43,461 nucleotides of DNA, taken from positions 1 through 43,461 of IMG/VR virus record IMGVR_UViG_3300048925_000693; one strand, given 5' to 3'. The position numbers and the translations under genes are program-made. Below are positions 13,779 to 22,301 of the stretch, one piece after another (position 1 is the first letter of the stretch; the number at the start of each line of letters is the position of its first letter). Under the pieces are notes generated by a model that was not told where the DNA came from, made no database searches, and saw only the letters and a list, made by a program, of their open reading frames with translations. Source of the DNA: a virus.

Positions 13779-13784
13779 TTTATA
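13779..13784 (-). promoter_or_regulatory. Putative PRE-like -10 element
   Basis: The minus strand reads TATAAA, with no recognisable -35 at 16-18 bp. This would fit an activator-dependent promoter. The neighbouring CII-like gene is the obvious candidate activator, but no binding site has been identified. Confidence 0.4.
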
Positions 13785-13832
13785 GGCGGCGCAGAAATAC
13801 CGAAACGTTGAAATTTTGAAGGAATCAGCCCT

Positions 13833-14354
13833 ATGACCGCTCACTACACAAATACCCAGTGGCGCGACACGCTCTACAACACAGTGCGCAAGGCTGATGG
13901 TGGCGTTTCGGCAGCAGCGACGTTCCTTACTGAGCGACGTGACACGTCCATTCACCCTGAGTCTCTGCGCCGCAAGCTGAAGGGCGACGAGCAACTGGAC
14001 GTTGACGTTGCGGTGCTGCTTACCGAGTGGCTGGAACGAGACGTCACCACGTCTGACAAGTCCCGTGATTGGTTGCTGTCGCTTTGCGCGCAGGAAGGGC
14101 TGTTCGTTGATTTCGTTCCGCCGCCGCCGGCCAGCGGTCATCCGGACGAACTGGCGGCTCTCCAAGAAAAGCTGATGGAAGTCATGGCGAAGGTGGGCAA
14201 GATCGCCGCCGAGCTCCGTGATGCGATCGCTGATGGTGTGTTGTGCCAGAACGACGCCGACATGCTCGTACCGCTGTTCCGTGCAGGCCGCGTGATCTTG
14301 CATCGGATGGAGCGCAATGTACTGCGCGCGGTGTCGAAGGGACGGGCGCAATGA
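13833..14354 (+). CDS. CII-like phage regulatory protein
   Basis: A 173-residue protein of the phage CII/CP76 type. Residues 10-75 carry an HTH region (ARTLYN-like start, GGVSAAATFLTERR, PESLRRKLKGDEQLDVDVAVLLTEWL). The C-terminal half is helical (DELAALQEKLMEVMAKVGKIAAEL) and could oligomerise. It is the usual lysogeny-decision activator between cro and the replication genes. AAGGA precedes the ATG. Its stop overlaps the next ATG (ATGATG, 14351-14356). The specific promoters it controls are not identified here. Confidence 0.75.
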   Translation: MTAHYTNTQWRDTLYNTVRKADGGVSAAATFLTERRDTSIHPESLRRKLKGDEQLDVDVAVLLTEWLERDVTTSDKSRDWLLSLCAQEGLFVDFVPPPPASGHPDELAALQEKLMEVMAKVGKIAAELRDAIADGVLCQNDADMLVPLFRAGRVILHRMERNVLRAVSKGRAQ

Positions 14355-14764
14355 TGGACAAACAAGTGTTCGTCCTGTCGCACCCGTTGGCACGGCGCAA
14401 CGCTGCCTACGCTTGCTCCAACGCGCCGGAAGGCTACCGGGTTGAGATCAAGCCTCGCACACGCACGCTGGCGCAGAACGACATGATGTGGTCGATCCTG
14501 ACCGACATCAGCCGCCAAGTTGAATTCATCGTCAATGGCGCGCTCGTGAAGGTGGCGCCGGAAGAGGTCAAGGACATCCTGACGGCCGGCCTGCGCCGTG
14601 AAACACGGATGGCAATGGGCATTGACGGCGGCATGGTCCTGCTTGGCCAACGCACCAGCAAGATGACCGTGAATCAGATGACGGAACTCATCGAACTCGC
14701 CTACGCCTTCGGCAATGAGAAGGGCGTTGACTGGTCTCGTACCAGCCTTGGGAGAGATGCGTGA
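14351..14764 (+). CDS. ninB: NinB-family recombination protein
   Basis: A 137-residue NinB-family protein; lambda NinB is about 146 residues. It shows the family core: KPRTRTLAQNDMMWSILTDISRQV near residues 34-57, and the C-terminal MTELIELAYAFGNEKGVDW. NinB (Orf) is a recombination mediator that binds ssDNA and SSB and helps phage recombination in place of RecFOR. It overlaps cII's stop by 4 bp and the next gene's GTG start by 4 bp, so the operon is tightly coupled. Confidence 0.85.
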   Translation: MMDKQVFVLSHPLARRNAAYACSNAPEGYRVEIKPRTRTLAQNDMMWSILTDISRQVEFIVNGALVKVAPEEVKDILTAGLRRETRMAMGIDGGMVLLGQRTSKMTVNQMTELIELAYAFGNEKGVDWSRTSLGRDA

Positions 14765-15276
14765 TTCGCAACTCGACCCTTCAGCGCAAGACGCCCATGA
14801 AGCGCGCCAAGGCCGCCCGTAGCGAAGGGCTGGGCCGCAAGGTGGAAATCGTCATGGGCTTCTATCGCCCGCCGGGTCACAAGCTGCCGACGTTGCTTCG
14901 CAGTGAGCAGCACCGCCGCAACGTGGCCGCGCTGGGCTGTCTGGTGACCGGCAAGCCCGCGCAAGCGTGCCACGTGAACCTGGGGAAGGGCGGCGCCCTG
15001 AAAGCGTGCGACAGCCTTTGCTTCCCGCTGAACCCCGATCTGCACCGGCAGCATGACCAAGGCGGAATTCCGCGCGCTGAGCGTTGGAAGCGTGAATGGG
15101 AATACGTGGATGCAACCCGCGCTGCGTTGATGCAGTTGGGCAAGTGGCCGGCAGAAGTGGAGTTGCACTACCAGCGCGCCGTTGAACCGCTGCGCCGCCT
15201 GGTGAAGGGTGACGACGAAATAGAAAAGGCCGCTGTGACGAGCGGCCCGGGTACTACCTTGATGGAGAAATTCTAA
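14761..15276 (+). CDS. HNH-like DUF1364/YbcO-type nuclease
   Basis: A 171-residue protein that starts at GTG 14761, overlapping the NinB stop as GTGA. The centre (about 60-105) holds the metal-type residues CLVTG, ACHV, GxGxxxxACDSLCFPL and DLHRQHDQG of the DUF1364/HNH-like fold, which includes the YbcO-type nucleases next to NinB in lambdoid phages. The N-terminus is basic. Probable role: structure-specific endonuclease in recombination or replication. The exact catalytic residues cannot be fixed from one sequence. Confidence 0.7.
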   Translation: MIRNSTLQRKTPMKRAKAARSEGLGRKVEIVMGFYRPPGHKLPTLLRSEQHRRNVAALGCLVTGKPAQACHVNLGKGGALKACDSLCFPLNPDLHRQHDQGGIPRAERWKREWEYVDATRAALMQLGKWPAEVELHYQRAVEPLRRLVKGDDEIEKAAVTSGPGTTLMEKF

Positions 15277-16076
15277 TGGCACGGATCAGAACGATCAAGC
15301 CTGATTTTTGGACGGACGAGAAGATCACTGAGTGCTCCATGAGTGCTCGCCTACTGTTCATTGGCATCTGGAATTTTGCCGATGACAACGGCAATCTTCA
15401 GCGCTCCGCAAAGAAGGTGAAGATGCAGGTGTTCCCCGCGGACTCGCTGGATTGCGAACCCTTGATTCAAGAATTGATGTCTCACGGAATGCTCATTGAG
15501 TACTCGGTGAACGGCGAATTCTTCATGCATATCAAGGGGTTCAAGAAGCACCAGGTGATCAACCGCCCGTCGAAATCCGGTATTCCTCAACCACCGCTCA
15601 ACGATGAATCAATGAACACTCACGGAGTGCTCATTGACGGAAAGGAAGGGAAGGGAAAGGAAGAGGATAAAGACCCCCCTAGCCCCCCTTCGCAGGGGGG
15701 TGACGAGCCGACCGAGCCTTCGGCTGACAAACCCAAGCGCGAACGCAAGCCCGCCATCGCCCTGAAGACATTCTTGGAAAAGTGCAAGGAGCGTGGTGAG
15801 AAGGCGATCAGCGAACACGATCCCTTGCTGACGTACGTCGATGACACCGGGCTGCCGATGGAATTCGTCAACTTGGCGTGGATGGAGTTCAAGCGTCAGC
15901 ACCTCCCTGGCGGTCCGAACGAGCGCCGATTGCAGGCCGACTGGCGCAAGCACTTCGTCAACTGCGTGACCAAGGGTTGGTACAAGCTCTGGTATGCGAG
16001 CGCTGACGGCGGCTACGCGCTGACAACGGTCGGCATCCAGGCCCAGCGCCTGCACGACAAGCGGGAGGCTGCATGA
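15276..16076 (+). CDS. Lambda O-like replication initiator
   Basis: A 266-residue protein. The N-terminus (RIRTIKPDFWTDEKI, about 3-17) and the following SARLLFIGIWNFADDNGN segment are the signature of O-like phage replication proteins with a winged HTH domain (about 1-100). A disordered acidic linker (DPPSPPSQGG, about 130-140) precedes a C-terminal domain (about 155-255) likely to bind DnaB. The stop of the preceding gene overlaps its ATG by one base, and it precedes the helicase gene by a 4-bp overlap. It should load the helicase at the phage origin, whose iterons are not recognised here. Confidence 0.8.
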   Translation: MARIRTIKPDFWTDEKITECSMSARLLFIGIWNFADDNGNLQRSAKKVKMQVFPADSLDCEPLIQELMSHGMLIEYSVNGEFFMHIKGFKKHQVINRPSKSGIPQPPLNDESMNTHGVLIDGKEGKGKEEDKDPPSPPSQGGDEPTEPSADKPKRERKPAIALKTFLEKCKERGEKAISEHDPLLTYVDDTGLPMEFVNLAWMEFKRQHLPGGPNERRLQADWRKHFVNCVTKGWYKLWYASADGGYALTTVGIQAQRLHDKREAA

Positions 16077-17467
16077 GCGCCGAAGCCTTGCGCGTACCGC
16101 CGCACTCGGTCGAAGCGGAACAGGGCGTCTTGGGTGGCCTGTTGTTAGACAACCGTGCCTGGGACCGACTGGGTGATCTGCTGGCTGCTGATGACTTCTA
16201 TCGTCACGACCATCGGCTGATCTTCGAAGCTGCCGCGCGCCTGATGAACCTCAGCAAGCCGGCCGACGTCCTGACCGTTCACGACGCGCTGCAAATGCAG
16301 GGGCGCTCCGAAGCGGCGGGGGGCCTGGCCTATCTGAACGCGATCGCCCACAACGTCCCCAGCAGCGCCAACGTGCGCAGCTATGCCGAGATCGTCCGCG
16401 CGCATCGAGTCCGCCGTGACGTCCTGACCCTTGGCCACGACATTGCGGAACTGGCAGCCAACGAAACCGGCGATTCGTCCGTGTTGGTCGAGCAGGCTAC
16501 CGGGCTTGCCATGGCTCTGGCCGACACGCGCCAGGCGGGGCGAGAGCCTGTCGAGGTGGGCTTCCTGCTGCGAGAGGTTATCGAATCCCTGGAAGCCCGT
16601 GGTGAGTGTGCCGGCGGCATTTCTGGGCTTGCCAGTGGGTTCACGGATTTGGATCAGAAGACGAGCGGCTTCCAAGCTGGCGACCTGATCATCGTTGCCG
16701 GCCGCCCGTCCATGGGGAAGACCACGCTTGCGATCAACTTTGCGGAGAACGTCACCGAGGAAGAGGGCGTAGCGCTGGTGATCAGCTTGGAAATGGCGGC
16801 GGCGCAGCTGGTGGAACGGACGATCGCAAGATACGGGGTGATTGACACCCAGCGTCTGCGGACTGGCCGCCTGGAGAACAACGACTGGCCGCGGCTAACG
16901 CATGCCATCCAGAAGCTGGAAAACCAGCGCCTGATCATTGCGGACGATCCCGGGCTGGCCAATGTCGCGCGCGTCCGGCTCGCGGCTCGGAAGGTCAAGC
17001 AGCGCCAGGGACGGCTGGATCTGATCGTCATCGACTACCTCCAGCTTATGCAGGGAGATGGCAACAGTCGAAACGAAGACCTTGGCGGCATCACACGCGC
17101 GCTGAAGCTGATGGCGCGTGAGCTCGGGTGCCCGGTGATCTTGCTTTCCCAGCTGTCGCGCAAAGTCGAAGAACGCCCGAACAAGCGCCCGCTGATGAGC
17201 GACCTGCGCGAGTCCGGCGCCATCGAGCAGGACGCCGACGTGATCCTGATGGTCTACCGGGACGACTACTACCACGAAGACAGCCCATACAAGGGACTGG
17301 CCGAGATCCTCATCCGCAAGCAGCGCATGGGCCCGCTGGGTGAAGTCTTCCTGACGTTCCAGGGCCAGCACTCGCGATTCCTGGACGCCGATATTCAAGC
17401 CGTGACCGAAGCACGCAACGCCGTGCAGTTCAAACCGAAGCCGAAATACAGCCAGTTGAGGGACTGA
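16073..17467 (+). CDS. DnaB-type replicative helicase
   Basis: A 464-residue DnaB-family helicase of normal length. The N-terminal domain begins PPHSVEAEQGVLGGLLLD (about 9-26). The RecA-like core has Walker A GRPSMGKT (210-217), Walker B LIVIDYLQLM (317-326, D321), motif ILLSQLSR (357-364) and the RKQRMGP loop near 415. It unwinds DNA ahead of the phage fork, loaded by the O-like protein encoded just upstream. A DnaB homologue makes the phage less dependent on the host helicase than phages that carry only a loader such as lambda P. Confidence 0.9.
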   Translation: MSAEALRVPPHSVEAEQGVLGGLLLDNRAWDRLGDLLAADDFYRHDHRLIFEAAARLMNLSKPADVLTVHDALQMQGRSEAAGGLAYLNAIAHNVPSSANVRSYAEIVRAHRVRRDVLTLGHDIAELAANETGDSSVLVEQATGLAMALADTRQAGREPVEVGFLLREVIESLEARGECAGGISGLASGFTDLDQKTSGFQAGDLIIVAGRPSMGKTTLAINFAENVTEEEGVALVISLEMAAAQLVERTIARYGVIDTQRLRTGRLENNDWPRLTHAIQKLENQRLIIADDPGLANVARVRLAARKVKQRQGRLDLIVIDYLQLMQGDGNSRNEDLGGITRALKLMARELGCPVILLSQLSRKVEERPNKRPLMSDLRESGAIEQDADVILMVYRDDYYHEDSPYKGLAEILIRKQRMGPLGEVFLTFQGQHSRFLDADIQAVTEARNAVQFKPKPKYSQLRD

Positions 17468-17468
17468 T

Positions 17469-17873
17469 ATGACCAAGCAAAACACCAAGCCGACGATGAC
17501 TGCGAATCGCAGAGGCAACAAGCGCGTTGTGCTCGCGGCCTTGGAGAGTCAGGACTTGCAGACAATTGCCGAGATATCGGCGGCTACGGGACTTACCAAG
17601 CCCAGCGTTCGAAACGCGCTGGTTCTCCTTATGGAAGATGAAGCGGTCCATCGCCGCCCGGAAGTGAGGCAATTCGCTACCTACGAATCACACGTCTACG
17701 CGGTTGGCGCGGGCGAAGCCAAGGAAGAGCCGGAAATGCCCATCATCAACGACCGGGATCGCAAAAAGGCTCTGGAGCACGTGGCGTCGACCATCTGCTT
17801 GGTTCGTAGCGGCTACCTACCTGGGATGTTCGATCCCTTCCGCGTTCTCCGCGCGCAGGTGGGTGCGGCATGA
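17469..17873 (+). CDS. Winged-helix DNA-binding protein
   Basis: A 134-residue protein. Residues 15-70 form a winged HTH (LAALESQDLQTIAEISAATGLTKPSVRNALVLLMEDEAV, then a basic wing). The C-terminal half (about 80-134) contains a charged linker and a short helix. It begins one base after the helicase stop and overlaps the resolvase start by 4 bp. It is probably a phage transcription or replication regulator; no finer function is visible. Confidence 0.7.
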   Translation: MTKQNTKPTMTANRRGNKRVVLAALESQDLQTIAEISAATGLTKPSVRNALVLLMEDEAVHRRPEVRQFATYESHVYAVGAGEAKEEPEMPIINDRDRKKALEHVASTICLVRSGYLPGMFDPFRVLRAQVGAA

Positions 17874-18409
17874 AGCAAATGGACGTTGCTATGGACCCGA
17901 TGGCGGGGACCGCGTCTTTTCCTCTGCACACGCTGGCGATCGATCCTGGTCCGATCGAGTCCGGCTGGTGCCTAACGTTGGACGCGAGGCTTATTGACTC
18001 CGGTGTCTGCCCGAACCAGGACATGCTGGATTTCGTCCAACATCGACAGCACCAGGTCTTCCCGACTCGCTTAGCTATCGAGATGATCGCCAGCTACGGG
18101 ATGCCGGTAGGCAAGGAAGTGTTCGAAACCTGCCTGTGGATTGGCCGTTTCGTCCAGGCGTGGCACGACCCGGAGTCCGTCAAGCTCGTCTACCGCAAGG
18201 ACGTGAAGATGCACCTGTGCGGCACCACGAAGGCGAAGGACGGGAACGTCCGCCAAGCGATTATCGACCTCTACCCCGCATCGGGTGGTGGCGCAACCCC
18301 GCAGATTGGCACCAAGGCCAAACCCGGCCCCCTGTACGGGGTATCCAGCCACGCATGGCCCGCTCTCGGTGTGGCCCTAACCGTTCAAGCGCAGCAAGGA
18401 GCGATGTGA
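17870..18409 (+). CDS. RuvC-like Holliday junction resolvase
   Basis: A 179-residue RNase H-fold protein. Acidic catalytic-type residues are D25 (AIDPGPIESGW), E71 (AIEMIASYG) and D124 (KDGNVRQ). The usual final acidic residue of RuvC appears replaced by a SSHAWPALGVAL segment (H161), a variant seen in phage resolvases. It would cut branched DNA made during recombination or packaging. It overlaps the preceding gene by 4 bp and shares one base (18409) with the next gene, in a coupled operon. Confidence 0.75.
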   Translation: MKQMDVAMDPMAGTASFPLHTLAIDPGPIESGWCLTLDARLIDSGVCPNQDMLDFVQHRQHQVFPTRLAIEMIASYGMPVGKEVFETCLWIGRFVQAWHDPESVKLVYRKDVKMHLCGTTKAKDGNVRQAIIDLYPASGGGATPQIGTKAKPGPLYGVSSHAWPALGVALTVQAQQGAM

Positions 18410-18612
18410 TGGACGATCTGCGCAAGTGGGAATTCCGCGACCCCATGCAGGTGCTGATGAGCCGTCAGCAGGCCGCTCTGAAACGATCGTGCGAGGGCTG
18501 CGCGCATGCCAAGACCATCGAGACGCCATTCATCGGCGACACAATCACGCGCTGCCTGAAGGGCAAGCCCTATGGGAAGAAGTGCAGCCGGTACGAGGTG
18601 GCCAATGGATAG
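18409..18612 (+). CDS. Small zinc-finger-like protein
   Basis: A 67-residue protein with four cysteines (CEGC at about 30-33, then C at about 50 and 60) spaced like a compact zinc-binding fold. The start overlaps the resolvase stop (ATG sharing one base), and its 3' end overlaps the next gene by 8 bp. It is common in replication operons of beta-proteobacterial prophages; its role is unknown. Confidence 0.6.
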   Translation: MDDLRKWEFRDPMQVLMSRQQAALKRSCEGCAHAKTIETPFIGDTITRCLKGKPYGKKCSRYEVANG

Positions 18613-18997
18613 CAGTCTGCCGCGGTGGGTGGAGGACGAGATCCACAACTGGGCACGCTCGCAATGGGAGGGGGAGTGGCCGGGGCCTGGCCGGCCGGTG
18701 TATGACGAGCCGGCCGTTTGCGCTTTCCCCGCAGAGCCTGGACACGAGGATGACGACGAGCCGGTACGAATCCCGGTGAACCATGACCGCGCGCGCAAGG
18801 TGAACCGCCTGTATGAGGCGCTGCCTCTGGCGGAGCAGCGCGTGATCCAGGCCGAGTACACGCGCCGCAACGAGTATGGCGACTTGCCCGCGCACCTTCG
18901 CCAGGACAAGGCGTGTCGTGTGATCGGGATTCCGCTGCCGTACTACAAGGTGGCGCTGGGAAGTTTCAAGCAGCAGGTGTGGAGGATGTTCGAATGA
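18605..18997 (+). CDS. Q-like late regulator (tentative)
   Basis: A 130-residue protein. The N-terminal third is aromatic and proline-rich. The C-terminal half (about 65-130) is a helical domain with LYEALPLAEQRVIQAEY and an HTH-like RQDKACRVIGIPLPYYKVALGSF segment, close to the DNA-binding end of phage antitermination Q-type and DUF1133-like proteins. Its position at the end of the replication operon, before terminase, is the usual place for the late-gene activator. The intrinsic terminators in the late region make an antiterminator plausible. The Q assignment rests on position and pattern only. Confidence 0.5.
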   Translation: MDSSLPRWVEDEIHNWARSQWEGEWPGPGRPVYDEPAVCAFPAEPGHEDDDEPVRIPVNHDRARKVNRLYEALPLAEQRVIQAEYTRRNEYGDLPAHLRQDKACRVIGIPLPYYKVALGSFKQQVWRMFE

Positions 18998-19287
18998 AGT
19001 ACGCACACGAAGTTATCGACCTGCTTGGCGCTTTTCCAGGACGTCGGTTCAAGATGCGACAGATCATCAACCACGTGGCGCCTAGAGCTGATCAGCGCCA
19101 GCGCGCCGTGGTGCGTACCGGCGTATGGCGCGTTCTGGTCGCGCTGGAGGAATCCGGGCAGATAGCCAGCACCCGCGACGAGGTGGAAAGCCGCGTGCAT
19201 GTGGAGTACTGGTGGGAAACCATAACATCGACTTCTGGAAAAGCATTTCAGAAACCATCACAATACGTGCGGGAAATCACGTCCTGA
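18994..19287 (+). CDS. Hypothetical winged-helix-like protein
   Basis: A 97-residue protein coupled to the preceding gene by ATGA (18994-18997). Residues 10-70 resemble a winged HTH (RRFKMRQIINHVAPR, then RAVVRTGVWRVLVALEESGQIAS, then an RVHVEYWWET wing). It is the last rightward gene before the inverted putAbiC gene and could regulate late expression. No family assigned. Confidence 0.6.
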   Translation: MKYAHEVIDLLGAFPGRRFKMRQIINHVAPRADQRQRAVVRTGVWRVLVALEESGQIASTRDEVESRVHVEYWWETITSTSGKAFQKPSQYVREITS

Positions 19288-19312
19288 ATACGGCTAACCG
19301 AGACTTCGGCTA

Positions 19313-20242
19313 TCAGGCTGGGCCGGAAGTTTCTGCTATCGGCTTCACTTCACCGGACTCGAGGAGTGCAGATCTAGCGAGGTTGGAGTCGAAGCTCGCT
19401 TCCTCAAAAGGGTGAAGTCCTAAGCTGTAAGCGAGGATCACCCGGTTGTGCCCGGAGAGAGGCAGATTGTCCAGCAGCGCATATCGTTGGACATAGGCGT
19501 TGAATTTCTTCCCGTCATGAAGGAATCCGTTGAAGTAGATTACTCTCAGTTCCGGGCCCGACAGTCGAGCACGAATAATAGAGACGGCGTCCCACTTTTC
19601 CACCCAGCTCACGTTAGGGTGTGAATCCACCCATCTAAGCAGTGAATAGAGAGTTCTAATCAGTGCGCCTAGTTGCGGCTCATTAGAGACGAAGCAACGC
19701 TCCCACCACGCGACCGTAGAGCTTCTATGCGTGGCGCGAATCTCCTCCTGCTCCGTTGCGTCGACTGATTGCATCTTCGTAATCAGAGAATGGGTCTCTT
19801 CATTGCTTGGAGCACGGCCCAATCGCAGAATTTCATGTAGCGCAATGACCCCAGTGAGACGGGGGTCAAGCTCTGTGCCGCTCCCAAATTGAAGCCCTGA
19901 TATCAATTCTCGGTAGCTGCTAGTCCAACCAAAGAAGGACTGTTCGAAGGCTTGCTTAGCAAGCTGTCTGCGTTGCTCTTCTAGTTCATCTTGCTGAGAC
20001 CGCAAGGTGAGTACGAGCAGGACAATGGTCACGAGCCCGGTCACTGGGTTGACGATTCCACCAAGAAAGTCGCCGAACGTGCCCCAATCTCCCGTCTCAG
20101 AGGAGATTGGACGGTCGAAAAAATTGGCGATGTAGGCCCCCACTGCGATCATGGCGACAATTGCGGGCCATGCGGCAAAGTAGACGATCAATCGACGAGT
20201 TTTCGCGGCTCGCGACTTCTGTCTCTCAGTATTCGTGTTCAT
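19313..20242 (-). CDS. putAbiC-type abortive-infection protein
   Basis: A 309-residue protein read against the late operon. A basic N-terminus is followed by TM1 (about 18-40), a GTFGDFLGGIVNPVTG motif (54-69) that runs into TM2 (to about 80), and a coiled coil (about 82-100). The rest is a cytoplasmic helical domain with FFGW and C-terminal NGFLHDGKKF/YALLDNLPLSG segments. The G-x-FGD..GGxxNPxxG motif before TM2 is typical of the putative phage abortive-infection family (PF16872). The start at 20242 follows a self-contained promoter and excludes a 36-residue upstream frame. Lower GC than its neighbours by eye suggests an added cargo gene. Confidence 0.8.
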   Translation of the reverse strand: MNTNTERQKSRAAKTRRLIVYFAAWPAIVAMIAVGAYIANFFDRPISSETGDWGTFGDFLGGIVNPVTGLVTIVLLVLTLRSQQDELEEQRRQLAKQAFEQSFFGWTSSYRELISGLQFGSGTELDPRLTGVIALHEILRLGRAPSNEETHSLITKMQSVDATEQEEIRATHRSSTVAWWERCFVSNEPQLGALIRTLYSLLRWVDSHPNVSWVEKWDAVSIIRARLSGPELRVIYFNGFLHDGKKFNAYVQRYALLDNLPLSGHNRVILAYSLGLHPFEEASFDSNLARSALLESGEVKPIAETSGPA

Positions 20243-20272
20243 TGTGATTGTGGTAGTCCGTAACGTTGAGGG

Positions 20273-20301
20273 AATATATTGAAAATGGCGCTGACAGACA
20301 A
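20273..20301 (-). promoter_or_regulatory. Promoter of the putAbiC gene
   Basis: The minus strand shows -35 TTGTCT (20296-20301), a 17-bp spacer and -10 TATATT (20273-20278). The start would be about 20266, some 24 nt before the ATG at 20242. The -35 lies within the first codons of the terminase small-subunit gene. It allows expression in the lysogen independent of late control. Confidence 0.6.
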
Positions 20302-20851
20302 ACAGCGCCGCTTCGTGGATGAGTACCTCGTTGACCTCAACGCCACGCAAGCGGCGATAAGGGCGGGGTATAGCCAGAAGACTGCCTCATCCCAGGGCGA
20401 ACGCCTGTTGAGGAATGTTGAGGTTTCCAAGGCCGTCCAAGATTCGCAGGCGAAACGGTCGAGCCGAGTACAGGTGGACGCCGATTACGTTCTGCGCCGC
20501 CTGGTAGAGATCGACCAGATGGACGTCCTGGACATCATGCGCGAAGACATGTCGCTCAAGCCGGTGTCTGAGTGGCCCCTGGTGTGGCGCCGGTATCTGT
20601 CCGGCTTTGACCTCGGCGAGATGTTCGAGGGCCGCGGCGAAGAGCGGGAAATGATCGGCATCTTGAAGAAGATCAAGTGGCCGGACAAGGTGAAGAACCT
20701 TGAGCTGCTTGGGCGCCATGTGGGCGTAAGGGCGTTCCGCGATCAGGTGGAACACATGGGCAAGAACGGCGGGCCGATGGAATTTGCCACTCTGTCCAAA
20801 GAGGAATACCGCCAGGCCCGCCGCGAGATGCTGGCGAATGACGACTGCTGA
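20285..20851 (+). CDS. terS: Terminase small subunit
   Basis: A 188-residue terminase small subunit (Terminase_2-like). The N-terminus (LTDKQRRFVDEYLVDLNATQAAIRAGYS, about 3-30) is the characteristic HTH region, followed by a SSQGERLLRNVEV segment and a helical oligomerisation region. It binds the phage packaging site and regulates the large subunit. The start at 20285 is chosen because the only upstream codon is a TTG; no convincing ribosome site is visible. Its 3' end overlaps terL by 14 bp. Confidence 0.85.
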   Translation: MALTDKQRRFVDEYLVDLNATQAAIRAGYSQKTASSQGERLLRNVEVSKAVQDSQAKRSSRVQVDADYVLRRLVEIDQMDVLDIMREDMSLKPVSEWPLVWRRYLSGFDLGEMFEGRGEEREMIGILKKIKWPDKVKNLELLGRHVGVRAFRDQVEHMGKNGGPMEFATLSKEEYRQARREMLANDDC

Positions 20852-22301
20852 CCAGCGTGACTATGCCCGACGCCTAGAGTGCGAGGATGACGGGCTGTAC
20901 TTCGCCCGGTACTTCTTCAAGCAGCGAATGGGCAACAAGATGATCGTCGCCCCGCACCACAAAGTTATCCAGGACACTCTGGACCGGGTGGTAAGCGGTG
21001 AGATTACGCGGCTGATCATCAATATCCCGCCCGGGTACACCAAGACAGAGCTAGCGACGATCAACCTGATAGGTCGCGGCCTGGCGCTGAACAACCGCGC
21101 CCGGTTCATGCATCTGTCGTACTCGCACAACTTGGCGCTGCTGAACTCCAGCACGGCACGCGGGGTCATCAAGTCGCAGGCCTATCAGGCAATGTGGCCG
21201 ATGGCGCTGAAGGACGACGCTGACAGTAAGGCCATGTGGTGGACTGAGCATGGCGGCGGCGTGTACGCCTCGTCGGCTGCCGGCCAGGTGACGGGCTTTC
21301 GGGCTGGCCACATGGAACCGGGCTGGCAGGGCGCGCTGATCATTGACGACCCGGTCAAGCCCGATGACGCATATAGCGACACAGTGCGGGGCGGCATCAA
21401 TGACCGCTTCAACGAGACGATCAAGTCCCGCTTGGCGATCGAGACGACGCCAATGATCGTAATCATGCAGCGCATCCACTATCAGGATCTCAGCGGATAC
21501 TTGCTGCGGGGTGGTTCAGGCGAAATGTGGCACCACCTGAACCTTCCGGTGATCATTGACAACAGCGATCCGTACCCGAGCGAGAACACGCACGGTATAC
21601 CGATCGCGCACGGCCTGCCTGACGGATGGCTGTGGCCATACAAGCACAACGAAACCCACCGGACGGCGCTCTTTGCCCACCGACGTACGGCCGAAGCGCA
21701 GTACATGCAGCGGCCGCGCCGGTTCAATGCCGAGGGCGCTCTGTGGACTGAGGCGTTGATCGCCGCGGCGCACGCGATCCAGATTCGGCATGACCGAAAT
21801 CGCACGGTGGTGGCAATCGACCCGCAGGCAACGAACAGCGACGAGAGCGACGAAACCGGCATTGTGGTTGCCAGCTCCTACGGCGCAGGTGACGCGAAGC
21901 AGTACTCGGTCGACGGCGACTACAGCGGCAAGTTCTCCCCTAACGGCTGGGCAACCAAAGCAATGGGCGCCTACGACCAGCACCGCGCCGACGCCATCGT
22001 CATAGAGACGAACCAGGGCGGCGACATGGCCGAAGAGACTTTGCGCAATGCGGGTTTCAAAGGTCGCATCGTTCGCGTGCATGCCAGCAAAGGCAAGTAC
22101 GCCCGGGCCGAGCCCATATCAGCGCTGTACGAGCAGGGAAGGGTCGCCCATCAAGGCAGCCTCTACCTGCTTGAGAACCAACTTATGGAATACGTCCCAG
22201 CCACGGCGAAGAAATCGCCCGACCGGCTGGACGCAATGGTCTACGCACTCACAGAGCTCGGTGGCGCCAAGCCCATCGGCATGCTTCTCCCAGGACGGTA
22301 A
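20838..22301 (+). CDS. terL: Terminase large subunit
   Basis: A 487-residue packaging motor. The ATPase domain has P-loop PPGYTKTE (64-71, a variant Walker A), a SYSHNLA segment (95-101) and Walker B ALIIDDP (166-172). The nuclease domain begins near residue 323 with VVAIDPQ, D328 being the first catalytic acidic residue, and continues with EDETGI-type and ADAIVIETNQGG motifs. It cuts concatemeric DNA and pumps it into proheads. The start at 20838 overlaps the terS 3' end. Confidence 0.9.
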   Translation: MTTADQRDYARRLECEDDGLYFARYFFKQRMGNKMIVAPHHKVIQDTLDRVVSGEITRLIINIPPGYTKTELATINLIGRGLALNNRARFMHLSYSHNLALLNSSTARGVIKSQAYQAMWPMALKDDADSKAMWWTEHGGGVYASSAAGQVTGFRAGHMEPGWQGALIIDDPVKPDDAYSDTVRGGINDRFNETIKSRLAIETTPMIVIMQRIHYQDLSGYLLRGGSGEMWHHLNLPVIIDNSDPYPSENTHGIPIAHGLPDGWLWPYKHNETHRTALFAHRRTAEAQYMQRPRRFNAEGALWTEALIAAAHAIQIRHDRNRTVVAIDPQATNSDESDETGIVVASSYGAGDAKQYSVDGDYSGKFSPNGWATKAMGAYDQHRADAIVIETNQGGDMAEETLRNAGFKGRIVRVHASKGKYARAEPISALYEQGRVAHQGSLYLLENQLMEYVPATAKKSPDRLDAMVYALTELGGAKPIGMLLPGR

